From Serratia marcescens (GTDB lineage Bacteria; Pseudomonadota; Gammaproteobacteria; Enterobacterales; Enterobacteriaceae): DNA of 64,000 bases. The notes below the pieces were generated by a model. It saw only the letters and a program-made list of their open reading frames with translations. It had not been told where the DNA came from and made no database searches. A program made the translations under genes and the position numbers. Shown here one piece after another: positions 27,808 to 38,679 of the stretch; the stretch's first letter is position 1; every line of letters begins with the position of its first letter. The stretch covers positions 1-64,000 of the forward strand of contig NZ_MJAO01000006.1 in NCBI RefSeq assembly GCF_001902635.1, written 5' to 3'.

Positions 27808-28125
27808 ATGGCCTGGATTATTCTGCTTATCGCCGGTTTGCTTGAAGTGGTTTGGGCTATCGGTTTGAAATACACCCACGGTTTTACCCGGCTGACGCCG
27901 AGCATCATCACCATCGCCGCGATGGTGGTCAGCATGTTGCTGCTGGCCAACGCCATGAAAACGCTGCCCGCCGGCACCGCTTATGCGGTATGGACCGGTA
28001 TCGGCGCGGTGGGCGCGGCCATCATGGGCATGGTGCTGTTGGGGGAGTCGACCAATATCGCGCGCATCATCAGCCTGTGCCTGATCGTGGTCGGCATACT
28101 TGGGTTGAAATTCAGCAGTCACTGA
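27808..28125 (+). CDS. gdx: Guanidinium exporter Gdx (SugE), SMR family
   Basis: The 105-residue small multidrug resistance protein has four membrane helices and starts [20 protein letters not shown], carrying the essential Glu13 in helix 1. The Gdx branch exports guanidinium in exchange for protons as an antiparallel dimer. The guanidine-II riboswitch directly upstream supports this role rather than general drug efflux. The TGA stop overlaps the first base of an ERIC element. Confidence 0.96.
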   Translation: MAWIILLIAGLLEVVWAIGLKYTHGFTRLTPSIITIAAMVVSMLLLANAMKTLPAGTAYAVWTGIGAVGAAIMGMVLLGESTNIARIISLCLIVVGILGLKFSSH

Positions 28126-28249
28126 TACCCGTCGTCTTTCACGTTGTCGCGTTGTTACCTGCACTCACTAACCCCAGTCACTGACCTAAGTAAGCTCCTG
28201 GGGATGAGTGAGCTGGGCACCTGGCTACAGCTTGAAATCCATAGGGTAT
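28125..28249. repeat. ERIC element
   Basis: A complete 125-bp imperfect palindrome starting ATACCCGTC and ending ATAGGGTAT, with the core CCCCAGTCACTGACCTAAGT and AAGCTCCTGGGG. It lies between gdx and the frd terminator, where E. coli has blc and ampC. Confidence 0.92.
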
Positions 28250-28278
28250 GTCGATTTGATCGAACTGATAGACCCTTA

Positions 28279-28314
28279 GAAATAATAACAGGCGGCCAAC
28301 GGGCGTTGGCCGCC
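28279..28314 (-). terminator. Terminator of the frd operon
   Basis: The 10-bp GC-rich stem GGCGGCCAAC / GTTGGCCGCC is followed on the minus strand by TGTTATTATTT. It lies 9 bp after the frdD stop. Confidence 0.85.
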
Positions 28315-28322
28315 TGAGCGGT

Positions 28323-28682
28323 TTACAAGGTGACGACGCCGATGACGGTAACGACGCTGAGGATCGCCGCCAGACCGTAGAACACCCACTTGCCGGCCGG
28401 CACGTGGATCTTCAGATCGTGCATCGCATGGTGGATGCGGTGCAGGCCGCACCACAGTGGCAGAATGATCATCAGCAGCAGGAACAGACGGCCGATCAGG
28501 CTCTGGCAGAACGCCAGCACGCGTTCGTAGCCCAGCGCTTCACCGGGGAACAGCCCCAGCGGCAGCAGGATGCCGACCAGCAGCACGATGGCCGGCGCGA
28601 CGATCGCGCCCCACATGCCGCCGGCGCCGAACAACCCCCAGAAAACCGGCTCGTCGGAGCGTTTAGGTGCTTGATTTATCAT
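28323..28682 (-). CDS. frdD: Fumarate reductase membrane anchor FrdD
   Basis: This 119-residue inner-membrane subunit has three hydrophobic helices. With FrdC it anchors the FrdAB dimer and forms the menaquinol site. The sequence [20 protein letters not shown] is family-typical. It is the last gene of frdABCD, 12 bp after frdC, and is followed by a terminator. Confidence 0.95.
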   Translation of the reverse strand: MINQAPKRSDEPVFWGLFGAGGMWGAIVAPAIVLLVGILLPLGLFPGEALGYERVLAFCQSLIGRLFLLLMIILPLWCGLHRIHHAMHDLKIHVPAGKWVFYGLAAILSVVTVIGVVTL

Positions 28683-28694
28683 GTTTCCTCCGGA

Positions 28695-29087
28695 TTAGAT
28701 CAGGGCCACGGCCAGAATGACCACGCTGACGACGATCGTGACGGCCCACAGTCCTTTAACGATGGGGCCCGGCCCCATTTTCTCGCTGTTGACCACGATA
28801 TTGGCGGCTTTCGGCGCCAGATCGAACCAGGTTTTGGTATGCAGCGCCGCCGCCAGCAGCGCGACGATGTTGATCAGCAGCACCAGCGGATTCTGCAAGA
28901 AACCGATGAAGCCGGCCCAGCTCTCGGTGCCGCCCTTCAGTGCGAACACGCCGTAGAGCAACACGATGCTGAACCAGACCGCCAGCACCGAGGTGCCTTC
29001 GCGCAGCATGTAGAAACGGTAGAAGCCGAGCTTTTGCCACCAGGTGGGTGTCATGGTGCGCACATAGGGCTTACGTTGAGTTGTCAT
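28695..29087 (-). CDS. frdC: Fumarate reductase membrane anchor FrdC
   Basis: This 130-residue inner-membrane subunit has three helices and the typical start [20 protein letters not shown], with conserved Arg and Trp residues near the quinone site. It follows frdB by 15 bp in the same operon. FrdC and FrdD together pass electrons from menaquinol to the Fe-S subunit. Confidence 0.95.
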   Translation of the reverse strand: MTTQRKPYVRTMTPTWWQKLGFYRFYMLREGTSVLAVWFSIVLLYGVFALKGGTESWAGFIGFLQNPLVLLINIVALLAAALHTKTWFDLAPKAANIVVNSEKMGPGPIVKGLWAVTIVVSVVILAVALI

Positions 29088-29102
29088 GGCAATTTTTCTC
29101 CC

Positions 29103-29837
29103 TTATTGCGGCTTCAACATGGCGATCATGAAGTCTTTGGCGCTCTCCACCTTGCCCTGTTGGATAGCGGCGGCAGGATCGACGTGTTTCGGACAGACTT
29201 CGGAGCAATAGCCGACGAAGGTGCAGCTCCAGACGCCGTTCTGGCCGTTGAGCTGCGGCATGCGCTGTTTCTTGCCGTGGTCGCGGTTGTCCAGGTTGTA
29301 GCGGTGCGCCAGCGTGATCGCCGCCGGGCCGATAAACTCGGGGTTGAGGCCGAACTGCGGGCACGCGGCGTAGCACAGGCCGCAGTTGATGCAGCCGGAG
29401 AACTGGTGGTACTTGGCCATCTGCGCCGGGGTCTGCACGTTCGGGCCGTCTTCCGGTTTGCGATCGTTGCCGATGATATACGGCTTGATCGCCTCCAGGC
29501 TTTCGATGAAGTGGGTCATATCGACTACCAGATCGCGCTCGATCGGGAAGTTGCCCAGCGCTTCGACCTTCATGCCGTTGGTGTACTCGCGCAGGAAGGT
29601 TTTGCACGCCAGCTTCGGCACGCGGTTGACCATCATGCCGCAGGAACCGCAGATCGCCATGCGGCAAGACCAGCGGTAGGAGAGATCCGGCGCCAGGTTG
29701 TCCTTGATGTAGCCCAGTGCGTCGAGCAGCGAAGTTTGTTCGTCGTAAGGCACGGCGTAGGTGACGAAATGCGGCTCGGCGTCGGTTTCCGGGTTATAGC
29801 GCATGACTTCGATCTTCAGGGTTTGCATCTCAGCCAT
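29103..29837 (-). CDS. frdB: Fumarate reductase iron-sulfur subunit FrdB
   Basis: The 244-residue subunit carries three Fe-S clusters. The plant-ferredoxin-type [2Fe-2S] motif is CRMAICGSC plus a downstream Cys (about residues 57-77). The cysteines in [12 protein letters not shown] and [12 protein letters not shown] hold the [4Fe-4S] and [3Fe-4S] clusters. It relays electrons from FrdCD to the flavin of FrdA. Its start overlaps the frdA end by 8 bp, which indicates coupling. Confidence 0.97.
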   Translation of the reverse strand: MAEMQTLKIEVMRYNPETDAEPHFVTYAVPYDEQTSLLDALGYIKDNLAPDLSYRWSCRMAICGSCGMMVNRVPKLACKTFLREYTNGMKVEALGNFPIERDLVVDMTHFIESLEAIKPYIIGNDRKPEDGPNVQTPAQMAKYHQFSGCINCGLCYAACPQFGLNPEFIGPAAITLAHRYNLDNRDHGKKQRMPQLNGQNGVWSCTFVGYCSEVCPKHVDPAAAIQQGKVESAKDFMIAMLKPQ

Positions 29838-31626
29838 TTGCCTGCTCCTTATTCTTTTTCTCCTGCGCTTCGGCTTCTGCGCCGTAGACGCGTTTGGCCG
29901 GCGGCAGCTTGGTGATTTTCACGTCGCTGTATTCGAGATGCGGCGCGCCCTGCGGGTTATGGAACGCCAGCGTATGCTTGAGGAAGTTGACGTCGTCGCG
30001 CTCGGTGCAGCCTTCGTCCAGACGCTGGTGGGCGCCGCGCGACTCTTTGCGGTTAAACGCGGAGTGCGCCATGCATTCGGCGACGTCCAGGCCATAACCC
30101 AGCTCGATGGTGTACAGCAGATCGGTGTTGAACACGCTGGAGTTGTCGGTGATTTTGACGCGCTTGAAGCGCTCTTTCAGCTCGGCCAGCTTATCGATGG
30201 TTTTTTGCATCAACTCCGGCGTGCGGTAGATGCCGCAGCCTTCTTCCATCGACAGCCCCATTTCGTCGCGGATCTTCGCCCAGTTTTCACTGCCTTCCTG
30301 TTTCATCAGGTTGCTCAGCCGGCTTTCGACGTCGCGGGTTTGCGCATCCAGCGCGCTGCCGTTGGCCGGCGCGGTTTCCAGCGCGCGCCGCGCCGCGTGT
30401 TCACCGGCGACGCGGCCGAACACCACCAGTTCCGCCAGCGAGTTGGAGCCGAGGCGGTTGGCGCCGTGCAGGCCGACGGAGGAACATTCGCCGACCGCGA
30501 ACAGCCCCTTGATCCGGGTTTCGCAGTTCTGGTCGGTTTCAATGCCGCCCATGGTGTAGTGCGCGGTAGGGCGCACCGGGATCGGATCTTTCACCGGATC
30601 GACGCCGACGTAGGCCTTGGCCAGTTCGCAGATGAACGGCAGCCGCTCCAGCAGCTTTTTCTCGCCCAGGTGGCGCAGATCGAGGTAGACCACGTCACCG
30701 CGTGGGGTGGCGATGGTGCGGCCGGCGCGCCATTCGTGCCAGAAGGCCTGGGACACTTTGTCGCGCGGGCCCAGCTCCATGTATTTGTTCTTCGGCTCGC
30801 CCAGCGGGGTTTCCGGGCCCATGCCGTAATCTTGCAGGTAACGGTAGCCGTCCTTGTTCACCAGGATGCCGCCTTCGCCGCGGCAGCCCTCGGTCATCAG
30901 GATGCCGGAACCGGGCAGGCCGGTTGGGTGATACTGCACGAACTCCATGTCGCGCAGCGGCACGCCGTGGTGGAACGCCATGCCCATGCCGTCGCCGGTG
31001 ACGATGCCGCCGTTGGTGTTGTAGCGGTAAACGCGCCCGGCGCCGCCGGTGGCCATCACCACCGCGTTGGCGCGGATCTGCACGCGGGTGCCTTCCATCA
31101 TGTTGAGCGCCACCAGGCCGCGGGCCTGGCCGTCATCCACCAGGATATCCAGCACGAAGTGTTCGTCGAAGCGTTGGATTTGCGGGTATTTCAGCGAGGT
31201 CTGGAACAGGGTGTGCAGCATGTGGAAGCCGGTCTTGTCGGCGGCGAACCAGGTGCGTTCGATCTTCATGCCGCCGAAGCGCCGCACGTTGACCGAACCG
31301 TCCGGTTTGCGGCTCCACGGGCAACCCCACTGCTCGAGCTGGGTCATCTCGCGCGGGCACTGATGCACGAAGTGATCGACCACGTCCTGCTCGCACAACC
31401 AGTCGCCGCCGGCGACGGTGTCGTGGAAGTGGTAGTCGAAGGTATCGTGATCCTGAGTGACGGCGGCGGAGCCCCCCTCGGCGGCGACCGTGTGGCTGCG
31501 CATCGGGTAGACCTTAGAGATCAGCGCGATTTTCAGTTGGGGATTGGCTTCCGCTGCGGCTATTGCTGCACGTAAACCAGCGCCCCCGGCCCCAATAATG
31601 GCAAGATCGGCGTTAAAGGTTTGCAC
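29830..31626 (-). CDS. frdA: Fumarate reductase flavoprotein subunit FrdA
   Basis: The 598-residue catalytic subunit reduces fumarate to succinate in anaerobic respiration. It has a Rossmann-type FAD motif [17 protein letters not shown] at residues 10-26, the His for covalent FAD in [10 protein letters not shown], and the catalytic Arg/His region HPTGLPGSG. It starts with GTG behind GGAGGAATGCA. The operon promoter upstream carries an FNR-type site, so expression should rise without oxygen. It works together with aspA and dcuA in this window. Confidence 0.98.
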   Translation of the reverse strand: MQTFNADLAIIGAGGAGLRAAIAAAEANPQLKIALISKVYPMRSHTVAAEGGSAAVTQDHDTFDYHFHDTVAGGDWLCEQDVVDHFVHQCPREMTQLEQWGCPWSRKPDGSVNVRRFGGMKIERTWFAADKTGFHMLHTLFQTSLKYPQIQRFDEHFVLDILVDDGQARGLVALNMMEGTRVQIRANAVVMATGGAGRVYRYNTNGGIVTGDGMGMAFHHGVPLRDMEFVQYHPTGLPGSGILMTEGCRGEGGILVNKDGYRYLQDYGMGPETPLGEPKNKYMELGPRDKVSQAFWHEWRAGRTIATPRGDVVYLDLRHLGEKKLLERLPFICELAKAYVGVDPVKDPIPVRPTAHYTMGGIETDQNCETRIKGLFAVGECSSVGLHGANRLGSNSLAELVVFGRVAGEHAARRALETAPANGSALDAQTRDVESRLSNLMKQEGSENWAKIRDEMGLSMEEGCGIYRTPELMQKTIDKLAELKERFKRVKITDNSSVFNTDLLYTIELGYGLDVAECMAHSAFNRKESRGAHQRLDEGCTERDDVNFLKHTLAFHNPQGAPHLEYSDVKITKLPPAKRVYGAEAEAQEKKNKEQANG

Positions 31627-31772
31627 TGCATTCCTCCAATGTTCTTGTTAAGAACGGCAAGTTAAATATCTATGCTTAAAATTTAGCGAACTCTTCGGGT
31701 GCTAACTAATTGAACCGATTAATGTTGCTTAAAGGTTAAGGATAGATATCTCCCACCAATAATGGGGAATTA

Positions 31773-31813
31773 ACTATACCTAAAGTTAAGTAGTCGAAAT
31801 TTGATGTGATCGA
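31773..31813 (-). promoter_or_regulatory. FNR-type promoter of frdABCD
   Basis: On the minus strand TCGATCACATCAAA (31800-31813) resembles the FNR consensus TTGAT-N4-ATCAA and, as I recall it, the E. coli frd site. A TATAGT -10 lies at 31773-31778. The site centre is then about 41 bp before the predicted transcript start, the spacing of a class II FNR promoter. The rest of the 386-bp frdA-epmA gap holds no gene. Confidence 0.7.
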
Positions 31814-32012
31814 TTGTTTTGTCGATTAACACTCGTTCGACAGGCTTGCCTGCCTTTTTACGGGTTCGGGGTGCGTTTCCCTTTTTATTGCCCCTTTTAC
31901 CGCCCGTTTGTCGGAAATTGGCGTCAGCGCCGGCTGCCCAACGTGAAGAATTTGTTTGCTTGCAAGGATGCGAGTAGACTGCATCCCCTGTTTGATTTCG
32001 GAGTTAATTACC

Positions 32013-32990
32013 ATGAGCGAAACGGCAAGCTGGCAGCCTAGTGCACCCATCGCCAATTTGTTGAAACGCGCAGCGATTCTGGCTGAGATCCGGCGTTTCT
32101 TCGCCGATCGTGGCGTGCTGGAAGTTGAGACGCCCACCATGAGCCAGGCAACGGTCACCGACGTTCACCTGTTCCCGTTCGAGACGCGTTTCGTCGGGCC
32201 GGGGGCGGCAGAGGGCCTGACGCTATACATGATGACCAGCCCGGAATATCACATGAAGCGCCTGCTGGCGGCGGGCAGTGGCCCGATCTACCAAATGGGT
32301 CGCAGCTTCCGCAATGAAGAAGCCGGGCGGCATCACAACCCGGAATTCACCATGCTGGAGTGGTACCGTCCGCACTACGACATGTATCGCCTGATGAATG
32401 AGGTGGACGATCTGCTGCAACAGGTGCTGGATTGCGAGAGCGCGGAGACCCTGTCTTATCAGCAGGCGTTCCTGCGTCATTTGGACATCGACCCGCTGTC
32501 GGCGGAGAAGGCACAGCTGCGCGAAGCGGCGGCCAAACTCGATCTGAGCAACATCGCCGATACCGAAGAAGACCGCGATACGCTGCTGCAATTGCTGTTC
32601 ACCGTGGGCGTGGAACCGCATATCGGCCGTGAAAAGCCGGCGTTCGTCTACCACTTCCCGGCCAGCCAGGCGGCGTTGGCGGAGATCAGCACCGAAGACC
32701 ACCGCGTGGCGGAGCGGTTTGAGGTGTATTTCAAGGGCATCGAGTTGGCGAACGGTTTCCGCGAGCTGACCGACGGCCGTGAACAACAGCAGCGTTTCGA
32801 GCAGGACAACCGCAAACGCGCGGAACGCGGCCTGCCGCAGCAGCCGATCGACTACAACCTGTTGGCGGCGTTGCAGCACGGCATGCCGGAATGCTCCGGC
32901 GTGGCGCTGGGCGTGGATCGCCTGGTGATGCTGGCGCTGGGCGCCGAGAGCCTGAGTGACGTGTTGGCCTTCCCGGTTGGGATCGCCTGA
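32013..32990 (+). CDS. epmA: EF-P lysine ligase EpmA (PoxA/GenX)
   Basis: The 325-residue enzyme is like the catalytic core of class II lysyl-tRNA synthetase without the anticodon-binding domain. It attaches beta-lysine to Lys34 of EF-P. Class II motifs are visible as [20 protein letters not shown] (motif 2) and a C-terminal [11 protein letters not shown] (motif 3). I start it at the ATG at 32013 ([10 protein letters not shown]), 19 codons into the open frame, which gives the exact E. coli length. It is divergent from frdA. Confidence 0.96.
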   Translation: MSETASWQPSAPIANLLKRAAILAEIRRFFADRGVLEVETPTMSQATVTDVHLFPFETRFVGPGAAEGLTLYMMTSPEYHMKRLLAAGSGPIYQMGRSFRNEEAGRHHNPEFTMLEWYRPHYDMYRLMNEVDDLLQQVLDCESAETLSYQQAFLRHLDIDPLSAEKAQLREAAAKLDLSNIADTEEDRDTLLQLLFTVGVEPHIGREKPAFVYHFPASQAALAEISTEDHRVAERFEVYFKGIELANGFRELTDGREQQQRFEQDNRKRAERGLPQQPIDYNLLAALQHGMPECSGVALGVDRLVMLALGAESLSDVLAFPVGIA

Positions 32991-33012
32991 CGTTTCCGGC
33001 GGTGATAAAGAG

Positions 33013-33043
33013 AAAAGGGTCGGCATCTGCCGACCATTTTTTT
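33013..33043. terminator. Terminator between epmA and mscM
   Basis: GGTCGGCA / TGCCGACC forms a tight stem with ATTTTTTT after it and AAAAG before it. It lies between two converging genes and can act for epmA and possibly mscM. Confidence 0.85.
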
Positions 33044-33057
33044 ATCGCGAGAACCGC

Positions 33058-36000
33058 TTACAGACCGCCGGCGTCGCGCTTGGTGTTCGGCGCCGGCGTG
33101 GAAGGCGGCGTACGGCCGTTGTTGGTCAGCCGCGACAGCGTCTCGGTGCGTACCTGGAACGGCGGGTACGGCAGCGTGATGCCGTGCTCGCGGTAGCCCG
33201 CCAGGATCAGCTGGTGGATCTCGTGGCGCAGCGGCATGCGGTGGCCCATTTCGGCGGCGTAAATACGCATCTCGAAGATCTGGATCCCCTGTTGCAGATC
33301 GACCAGGTAAACCTCCGGCGCCGGGTTATCCAGCACCAGCGAGCAGCGTTCGGCGGCGTTCATCAGGATCTTGGTCACCTCTTCGCTGTTGGCTTCGCCC
33401 GGTGCCGGTACGGTCAGCACCACACGGGTCAGGTTATCCGACAGCGACCAGTTGACGAACTGTTCGGTGATGAAGGCTTTGTTCGGCACGATGATCTCTT
33501 TGCGGTCCCAGTCCGAGATGGTGGTGGCGCGGGTGTTGATCTTGGTGACGGTGCCGGTCAGGTTGCGGATCGTCACGGTATCGCCGATGCGGATCGGTTT
33601 CTCGAACAGGATGATCAGGCCGGAGATGAAGTTGGAGAAGATCTCCTGCATGCCGAAGCCCAATCCCAGACTGAGCGCGGTGACCACCCACTGCAGTTTC
33701 GACCATTCGATGCCGATCCAGGCGAAACTGAGCACTGCGCCGAACAGCAGCAGCAGGTACTTGGTGATGGTGGTGATGGCGTAGCCGGTGCCCGGCGTCA
33801 GATCCAGGTGCTGCAGCACCGCCAGCTCCAGCAACGCCGGCAGATTGCGCACCAGCTGCATGGTGATGATCAATACCAAAATAGCGATCAGAACCGCGCC
33901 GAGGGTGATCGGATGGGCGGTCTCCACGCCGTTGACCGTTGAGGTCACATCCCACAGCGAGATGTTTTCCAGGAAGGCGAACGCGGAGTGGATCTCCGAC
34001 CACAGCACGATCACCGACACCAGCGCGATCAGCGTCAGGATCGACCGCACCAGCCGCAGTGACTGGGCGCTGATGGTGTCCAGATCGAAGTCCGAGTCGT
34101 CCGGATCGATGGATCCTTCGGTGCTGTTCGGCGTGTGCGAGGTTTCGTCTTCGCCGCGGGCGCGCTGGGCCAGAATGTCGGCGCGGCGCTGTTTGGCGCG
34201 ATCGAAGGCGATGCGCCGCCGTTGGATCAGCATCCAGCGGCGGATGATGTGGTAGATCACCAGCAGCAGGAACCAGATCGCCACCGAGGTTTCCAGGCGC
34301 GCCAACAGCGCCTGCGCGGTGGTGAGGTAACCGACGGTCGACGCCAGCGCCGCCAGCAACGGCGCCGACAGCAGCAGCCCCCAGAAGGCGCTGTTGAGCA
34401 TGTTGTCGCCGGAGCCGTTTTTATCCAGATATAGCGGGATGCCGGCGCGCTTCAGGCTGTGGGTGACCAGCGCCAGCGCCAGGCACAGCAGGATGAAGCA
34501 CAGCCGCCCCAGCGTGTTGGCGAACTCGCGCTCTTTCAGGCTATCGAAGGTGATCAGCGCCATGATCAGCGGCACGATCAGCCAGATCGACATTTTGTAG
34601 TAACGCATGGCGCGCGAAACTTGCTTCGCCGGCCAGCGGAAGTGAACGATGAATAGCCCCTGCGGGTGGGCAAAGGCGGCGCAGACCATGCAGATCCACA
34701 GGATTGGCAGCGTGGCGGTCACCCCTTTACCGATCGCTTCCGCCACCGGGTAGTTCCAGGCGCTTTGCAGGCCGTAGCCGAGTGCGGCCCACAGCACAGG
34801 CAACGGCATCGCCACCAGGATTGACCAGAACACGGTGCGCACCGTCAGGAAGAATTCATCCTGCGTCACCTTGCCGACGCGGCCGCTGGCGCGCTCGAGG
34901 AAGGCGTGATAGTGCTTGCGTGAACTGATGCTGAAAATCACCAGCAGCAGGGCGCCGAAGATCGGGATCAGCGTTTCGCGGCTGGTCACCATCATCATGA
35001 AGGCGCCGCCGAGCTGGGACAGCGTGTCCAGCGACAGGACGCGCGTCAGATCGTGCGCCACGTTGAGCGGGTAAGAGAAATTGATCGGGTTGACGTCCGG
35101 CACCCAGAACAGATAGCGGTGGGTGGCGTCGCGGATTTCGTTCAACGCTTCGATCAGCTGGGTGTTGGCCACCTTCAGCTTGGTCAGCTCGAGGATTTGG
35201 GTGTCGCACCCGGACAGCAACGAGTTCAGCAGCTCGCGCTGGGTGCGCAGCTGGGCGTCGACGATGCGCTGCTCTTGGTTGGTCAGCGCGCTGCCGTCGT
35301 CACGTTTGAATTCGCGCTGCGGCAGTTTTTCCAATTGGCTTTCAAACTGCAGACGCTGCACGCGCAGTTGGGCCATGTCGCCATCCAGCTGCTGCGGTTT
35401 GGGCATCTCCGGCAACGTCGCCACCTGCGCGCGCAGGGTTTCCCCCAGCGCCGATGACGAACCGAGCCACTGGGCCTGTTCGATGATGGTGCTCAGCGCC
35501 TGACGCACCTGCAGCGTCTGTGCCGCCGCCTGCCGCTGCTGCGAAGAAATCAGGTCCATGCGCTGCGCCTGGCTGTTCAGCGCGGCGGACAGCTCGCGGT
35601 TGATCTGCAGCTGTTGGCTGATGCTCTTCGGCAAATCGCCATTCTGCTCGGCCAACTGCTCGGTTTTTTCCAGCGCCAGTTCCGCTTCGCGTTGGCGTTG
35701 GGCGTTGAGGTTATTGCGCAGCGCCTGCAGCTGAACGTCTATCTTCTCGTGGCGTTTTTTATAGACCTCGGCGCGCATGCGCGCCAGCTCCTGACGGTTG
35801 TTGGCCGACAGCTGCGCCAGCTCCAGTTCGTCCACTTTGGCTTTGCGCGCCGCGGCCTCGGTCTGCAGCAGGGCCAGGGCGGCCTGCGCGTACGGGGTGG
35901 TCGGGTTGGCGGGCTGCGCCTGCAGGCGGCGCTGCACTTCGGTCAGCGCGCGGCGGGCGTCGGTCTGCTGCTGCGGCAACTGGCCGAGCGAGTCGCTGAT

Positions 36001-36405
36001 CTCCCGCGTGCGATCCTGCTCTTGCTGCAGCAGGCGCGCCTGTTCCAGCAGCAGGCTGCTGGTTTGCAGGATCTGCTGTTCCAGATCGCTGGCCGGGAGA
36101 TCGTCGCCGTTCGGCAGGATCTTGTTGCCTTCCAACACCAGCTGACGGCGCAGTTCCTGCGTCATCTTCGGGAAATCGTCGATCACCTTCTGATATTGCT
36201 CGGAGCGGGTCTGCGACTCTTTACGCTCGGTCAGCCAGTTGAGGGCGCTTTGCAGCGCCTCGGTAGTTTCCGCCTGATTCGGCGCGTTTTTGCTGCTTTC
36301 CGCCTGCTTCAGCTCCTGCTTGAGCTGGGTCTCGGTCGGCACGGGGGCGGCCAGCGCCGGTTGCAACAGCAGGCAACCGAGCAAAAGCGTGATAATCAGG
36401 CGCAC
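33058..36405 (-). CDS. mscM: Miniconductance mechanosensitive channel MscM (YjeP)
   Basis: This large 1115-residue MscS-family channel starts with GTG. It has a signal peptide (ends LLQPALA), a long periplasmic coiled-coil region rich in Gln, Arg and Glu (about residues 25-470), about eleven membrane helices, and the MscS core near the C-terminus with FGMQEIFSNFISGLIILFEK and the beta domain RIGDTVTIRNLTG. It releases solutes on osmotic downshift. The ATG of psd lies upstream in the same direction, as in E. coli, with a 19-bp gap. Confidence 0.95.
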   Translation of the reverse strand: MRLIITLLLGCLLLQPALAAPVPTETQLKQELKQAESSKNAPNQAETTEALQSALNWLTERKESQTRSEQYQKVIDDFPKMTQELRRQLVLEGNKILPNGDDLPASDLEQQILQTSSLLLEQARLLQQEQDRTREISDSLGQLPQQQTDARRALTEVQRRLQAQPANPTTPYAQAALALLQTEAAARKAKVDELELAQLSANNRQELARMRAEVYKKRHEKIDVQLQALRNNLNAQRQREAELALEKTEQLAEQNGDLPKSISQQLQINRELSAALNSQAQRMDLISSQQRQAAAQTLQVRQALSTIIEQAQWLGSSSALGETLRAQVATLPEMPKPQQLDGDMAQLRVQRLQFESQLEKLPQREFKRDDGSALTNQEQRIVDAQLRTQRELLNSLLSGCDTQILELTKLKVANTQLIEALNEIRDATHRYLFWVPDVNPINFSYPLNVAHDLTRVLSLDTLSQLGGAFMMMVTSRETLIPIFGALLLVIFSISSRKHYHAFLERASGRVGKVTQDEFFLTVRTVFWSILVAMPLPVLWAALGYGLQSAWNYPVAEAIGKGVTATLPILWICMVCAAFAHPQGLFIVHFRWPAKQVSRAMRYYKMSIWLIVPLIMALITFDSLKEREFANTLGRLCFILLCLALALVTHSLKRAGIPLYLDKNGSGDNMLNSAFWGLLLSAPLLAALASTVGYLTTAQALLARLETSVAIWFLLLVIYHIIRRWMLIQRRRIAFDRAKQRRADILAQRARGEDETSHTPNSTEGSIDPDDSDFDLDTISAQSLRLVRSILTLIALVSVIVLWSEIHSAFAFLENISLWDVTSTVNGVETAHPITLGAVLIAILVLIITMQLVRNLPALLELAVLQHLDLTPGTGYAITTITKYLLLLFGAVLSFAWIGIEWSKLQWVVTALSLGLGFGMQEIFSNFISGLIILFEKPIRIGDTVTIRNLTGTVTKINTRATTISDWDRKEIIVPNKAFITEQFVNWSLSDNLTRVVLTVPAPGEANSEEVTKILMNAAERCSLVLDNPAPEVYLVDLQQGIQIFEMRIYAAEMGHRMPLRHEIHQLILAGYREHGITLPYPPFQVRTETLSRLTNNGRTPPSTPAPNTKRDAGGL

Positions 36406-36424
36406 GGCGTCGATTCCTTTAGGT

Positions 36425-37312
36425 CTAAGTCTGTGGTGTTTCAGCGGTGGCCGGGATTTCGGCGAAGGCTTCGCCCATGCGGGTGACGGTGCCGTTATGC
36501 AACTGCGGCGCGAACTGCACGCTGCCGGCGGTAAACAGGTTGATCACCGTGGAGCCGAGCTTGAAGCGGCCCATTTCGGCGCCTTTTTCCAGCGTGATGG
36601 CGCCTTCTTCGCCGGCGGCCGGGTAGGTCCAGCGCTTGATGATGCCTTCGCGCGGCGGCGTGACGGTGCCGGCCCAGACGGTTTCGATGCTGCCGACGAT
36701 GGTGGCGCCGACCAGGATTTGCACCATCGGCCCGATATCGGTGTCGAACACGCAGATCACGCGCTCGTTGCGCGCGAACAGGTTAGGTACGTTGGCGGCG
36801 GTGAGCGGATTGACCGAGAACAGATCGCCCGGCACATAGATCATTTCACGCAGCACGCCGGTGCAAGGCATGTGCACGCGGTGGTAGTCGCGCGGCGCCA
36901 GATAGGTGGTGGCGAACAGGCCGTTGCGGAACGGCTCGGCCAGCAAGTAGTTGCCGGCCAGCAGCGCTTCCAGGCTGTAGTGATGGCCTTTGGCCTGGAA
37001 GATTTGATCGTCGCGGATCGGGCCGAGCTGGCTGATGGCGCCATCGGCGGGCAGCGCCAGCCAGTTGGCGTCGGCGACGATCGGGCGCGCGCCGTCGCGC
37101 AGCGGACGCACGAAGAACTCGTTGAAGGTGGCGTAGGAGGCCAGGTCCGGATTTTGCGCTTCCTGCATGTCCACGCGGTAGTAGCGGGCGAAGGCCTTGA
37201 CCACCAGTTGGGTCAGCCAGCCGGCCTGTTTGTCGGCGCCCCAGCCCGCCAGGCGGGTCAGCGCCAGCTTCGGCAGCCAATATTGCAATTTAATCTTGAT
37301 GCTATCCAGCAC
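36425..37312 (-). CDS. psd: Phosphatidylserine decarboxylase proenzyme
   Basis: The 295-residue membrane-associated proenzyme makes phosphatidylethanolamine from phosphatidylserine. The self-cleavage motif LGST (in [13 protein letters not shown], near residue 251) gives the pyruvoyl cofactor on the alpha chain. The HRVHMPC segment carries the conserved His. I choose the GTG at 37312 ([12 protein letters not shown]), which has GAGG upstream and matches the E. coli start; the frame stays open 20 codons further. The C-terminal tail is shorter than the E. coli one. Confidence 0.95.
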   Translation of the reverse strand: MLDSIKIKLQYWLPKLALTRLAGWGADKQAGWLTQLVVKAFARYYRVDMQEAQNPDLASYATFNEFFVRPLRDGARPIVADANWLALPADGAISQLGPIRDDQIFQAKGHHYSLEALLAGNYLLAEPFRNGLFATTYLAPRDYHRVHMPCTGVLREMIYVPGDLFSVNPLTAANVPNLFARNERVICVFDTDIGPMVQILVGATIVGSIETVWAGTVTPPREGIIKRWTYPAAGEEGAITLEKGAEMGRFKLGSTVINLFTAGSVQFAPQLHNGTVTRMGEAFAEIPATAETPQT

Positions 37313-37387
37313 GTTAACCTCGTGAATCAGGGTAAAGGGCGCGCATTGTAACGAGGGCTCCGCCGTCGTCAATGCCGCCCGTTATTG

Positions 37388-38437
37388 TCAGTCTGCGGCG
37401 TCCGTGAAGTTCTTGCGAACCTTCACCTGCGCCATGCTTTCCAGAATGCGGTGATAGTTGTCGAAACGCTCTTCCGCGATATCACCTTTCTCCATTGCTG
37501 CGCGGATGGCGCAACCGGGATCGGTATCGTGGCGGCAGTCGCGGAACTTGCAACCGCCTAAATAATCACGGAATTCGACAAAGCCGCGGGTGATTTGTTC
37601 CGGTTCCAGGTGCCACAGGCCAAACTCGCGCACCCCAGGGGAGTCGATCACATCGCCGCCGTGTTGGAAATGGTAAAGCCGCGCGGCGGTGGTGGTATGT
37701 TGCCCGAGGCCTGATACGTCGGAAACCTGATTTACCAGAATTTGCTCTTCGGACGGCGGCAGCAGCGCATTCAGCAAGCTGGATTTGCCGACCCCGGACT
37801 GGCCGGCGAAGATGCTGATGCGCCCGGCCAGCGCCTGTTCGAACTCCGCCATGCCTTCCCGCGTCTGGCTGGAGACTTCCAGCACCCGGTACCCAATCTT
37901 GCGATAGATATCCATCATGCCGTCGACCAGCTTGCGCGCTTCGGCATCCAGCAGGTCAATTTTGTTGAGTACGATCAGCGGTTCAACTTCGAGCGTTTCG
38001 CAGGCCACCAGATAGCGGTCGATGATGTTCAGCGACAGCTCGGGCAGGATCGCCGACACGATGACGATCTGATTGATATTGGCGGCGATCGGCTTCACGC
38101 CGTCGTAGAAGTCCGGGCGCGTCAGCACCGAGGTGCGCTCGTGCACCGCTTCCACGATGCCTTTCACCCCTTCATGGGCACCCAGGCCGGGGCGCCACAC
38201 CACGCGATCGCCGGTCACCAGCGAACGCAGCGTGCGGCGGATATTGCAGCGGTGCTGAGTGCCATCCGGCGCCTCAACGTCAGCGTGCATGCCGAAACGG
38301 CTGATGACGACGCCTTCCTGCGGCTCGCCCAGTTGGGAATCATCCGGCTCCGGTTTGTTATCAGCACGCTTCAGACGGCGCTGATGGTTCGCCTGCACGC
38401 GGCGTTGCTGACCTTTGGACAGTTTGTTCTTACTCAC
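37388..38437 (-). CDS. rsgA: Ribosome small-subunit GTPase RsgA
   Basis: This 349-residue circularly permuted GTPase matures the 30S subunit and checks its decoding site. It has an N-terminal OB fold, then the G motifs in permuted order: G4 NKID, G1 [10 protein letters not shown]3 DSPG. The C-terminal zinc finger contains [15 protein letters not shown]. The start is a GTG. It is followed by psd as in E. coli and is divergent from orn. Confidence 0.97.
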   Translation of the reverse strand: MSKNKLSKGQQRRVQANHQRRLKRADNKPEPDDSQLGEPQEGVVISRFGMHADVEAPDGTQHRCNIRRTLRSLVTGDRVVWRPGLGAHEGVKGIVEAVHERTSVLTRPDFYDGVKPIAANINQIVIVSAILPELSLNIIDRYLVACETLEVEPLIVLNKIDLLDAEARKLVDGMMDIYRKIGYRVLEVSSQTREGMAEFEQALAGRISIFAGQSGVGKSSLLNALLPPSEEQILVNQVSDVSGLGQHTTTAARLYHFQHGGDVIDSPGVREFGLWHLEPEQITRGFVEFRDYLGGCKFRDCRHDTDPGCAIRAAMEKGDIAEERFDNYHRILESMAQVKVRKNFTDAAD

Positions 38438-38679
38438 TGCGCCTCACTTGAATCGGTTTTATACCTTTACACGTACGACGGCGGTAGGGGGGCTTTCCCC
38501 GGCCGCAGCCTTGAACCCGTCGGGGTATATGTCGCCCAGGGCGACCAAAAAGACTATGATACACGCTATTTTATATTAAATAACCGTTGTTAGCCGCCGG
38601 CTGCGGCGCGTCGCCACCGGCGGCGCCCGCCGTCTCGTCCGCACAGCGTTTTTCTCTCGGCTTTTAGGCAGGAAACATC

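Noticed and set aside
28404..29915. A 503-codon plus-strand frame across the frd genes
   Set aside because: It runs antisense through frdD, frdC and frdB and has no recognisable protein features.
29803..31575. A 590-codon plus-strand frame over frdA
   Set aside because: It mirrors frdA on the opposite strand; composition is His/Val/Arg-rich, as expected for an antisense reading.
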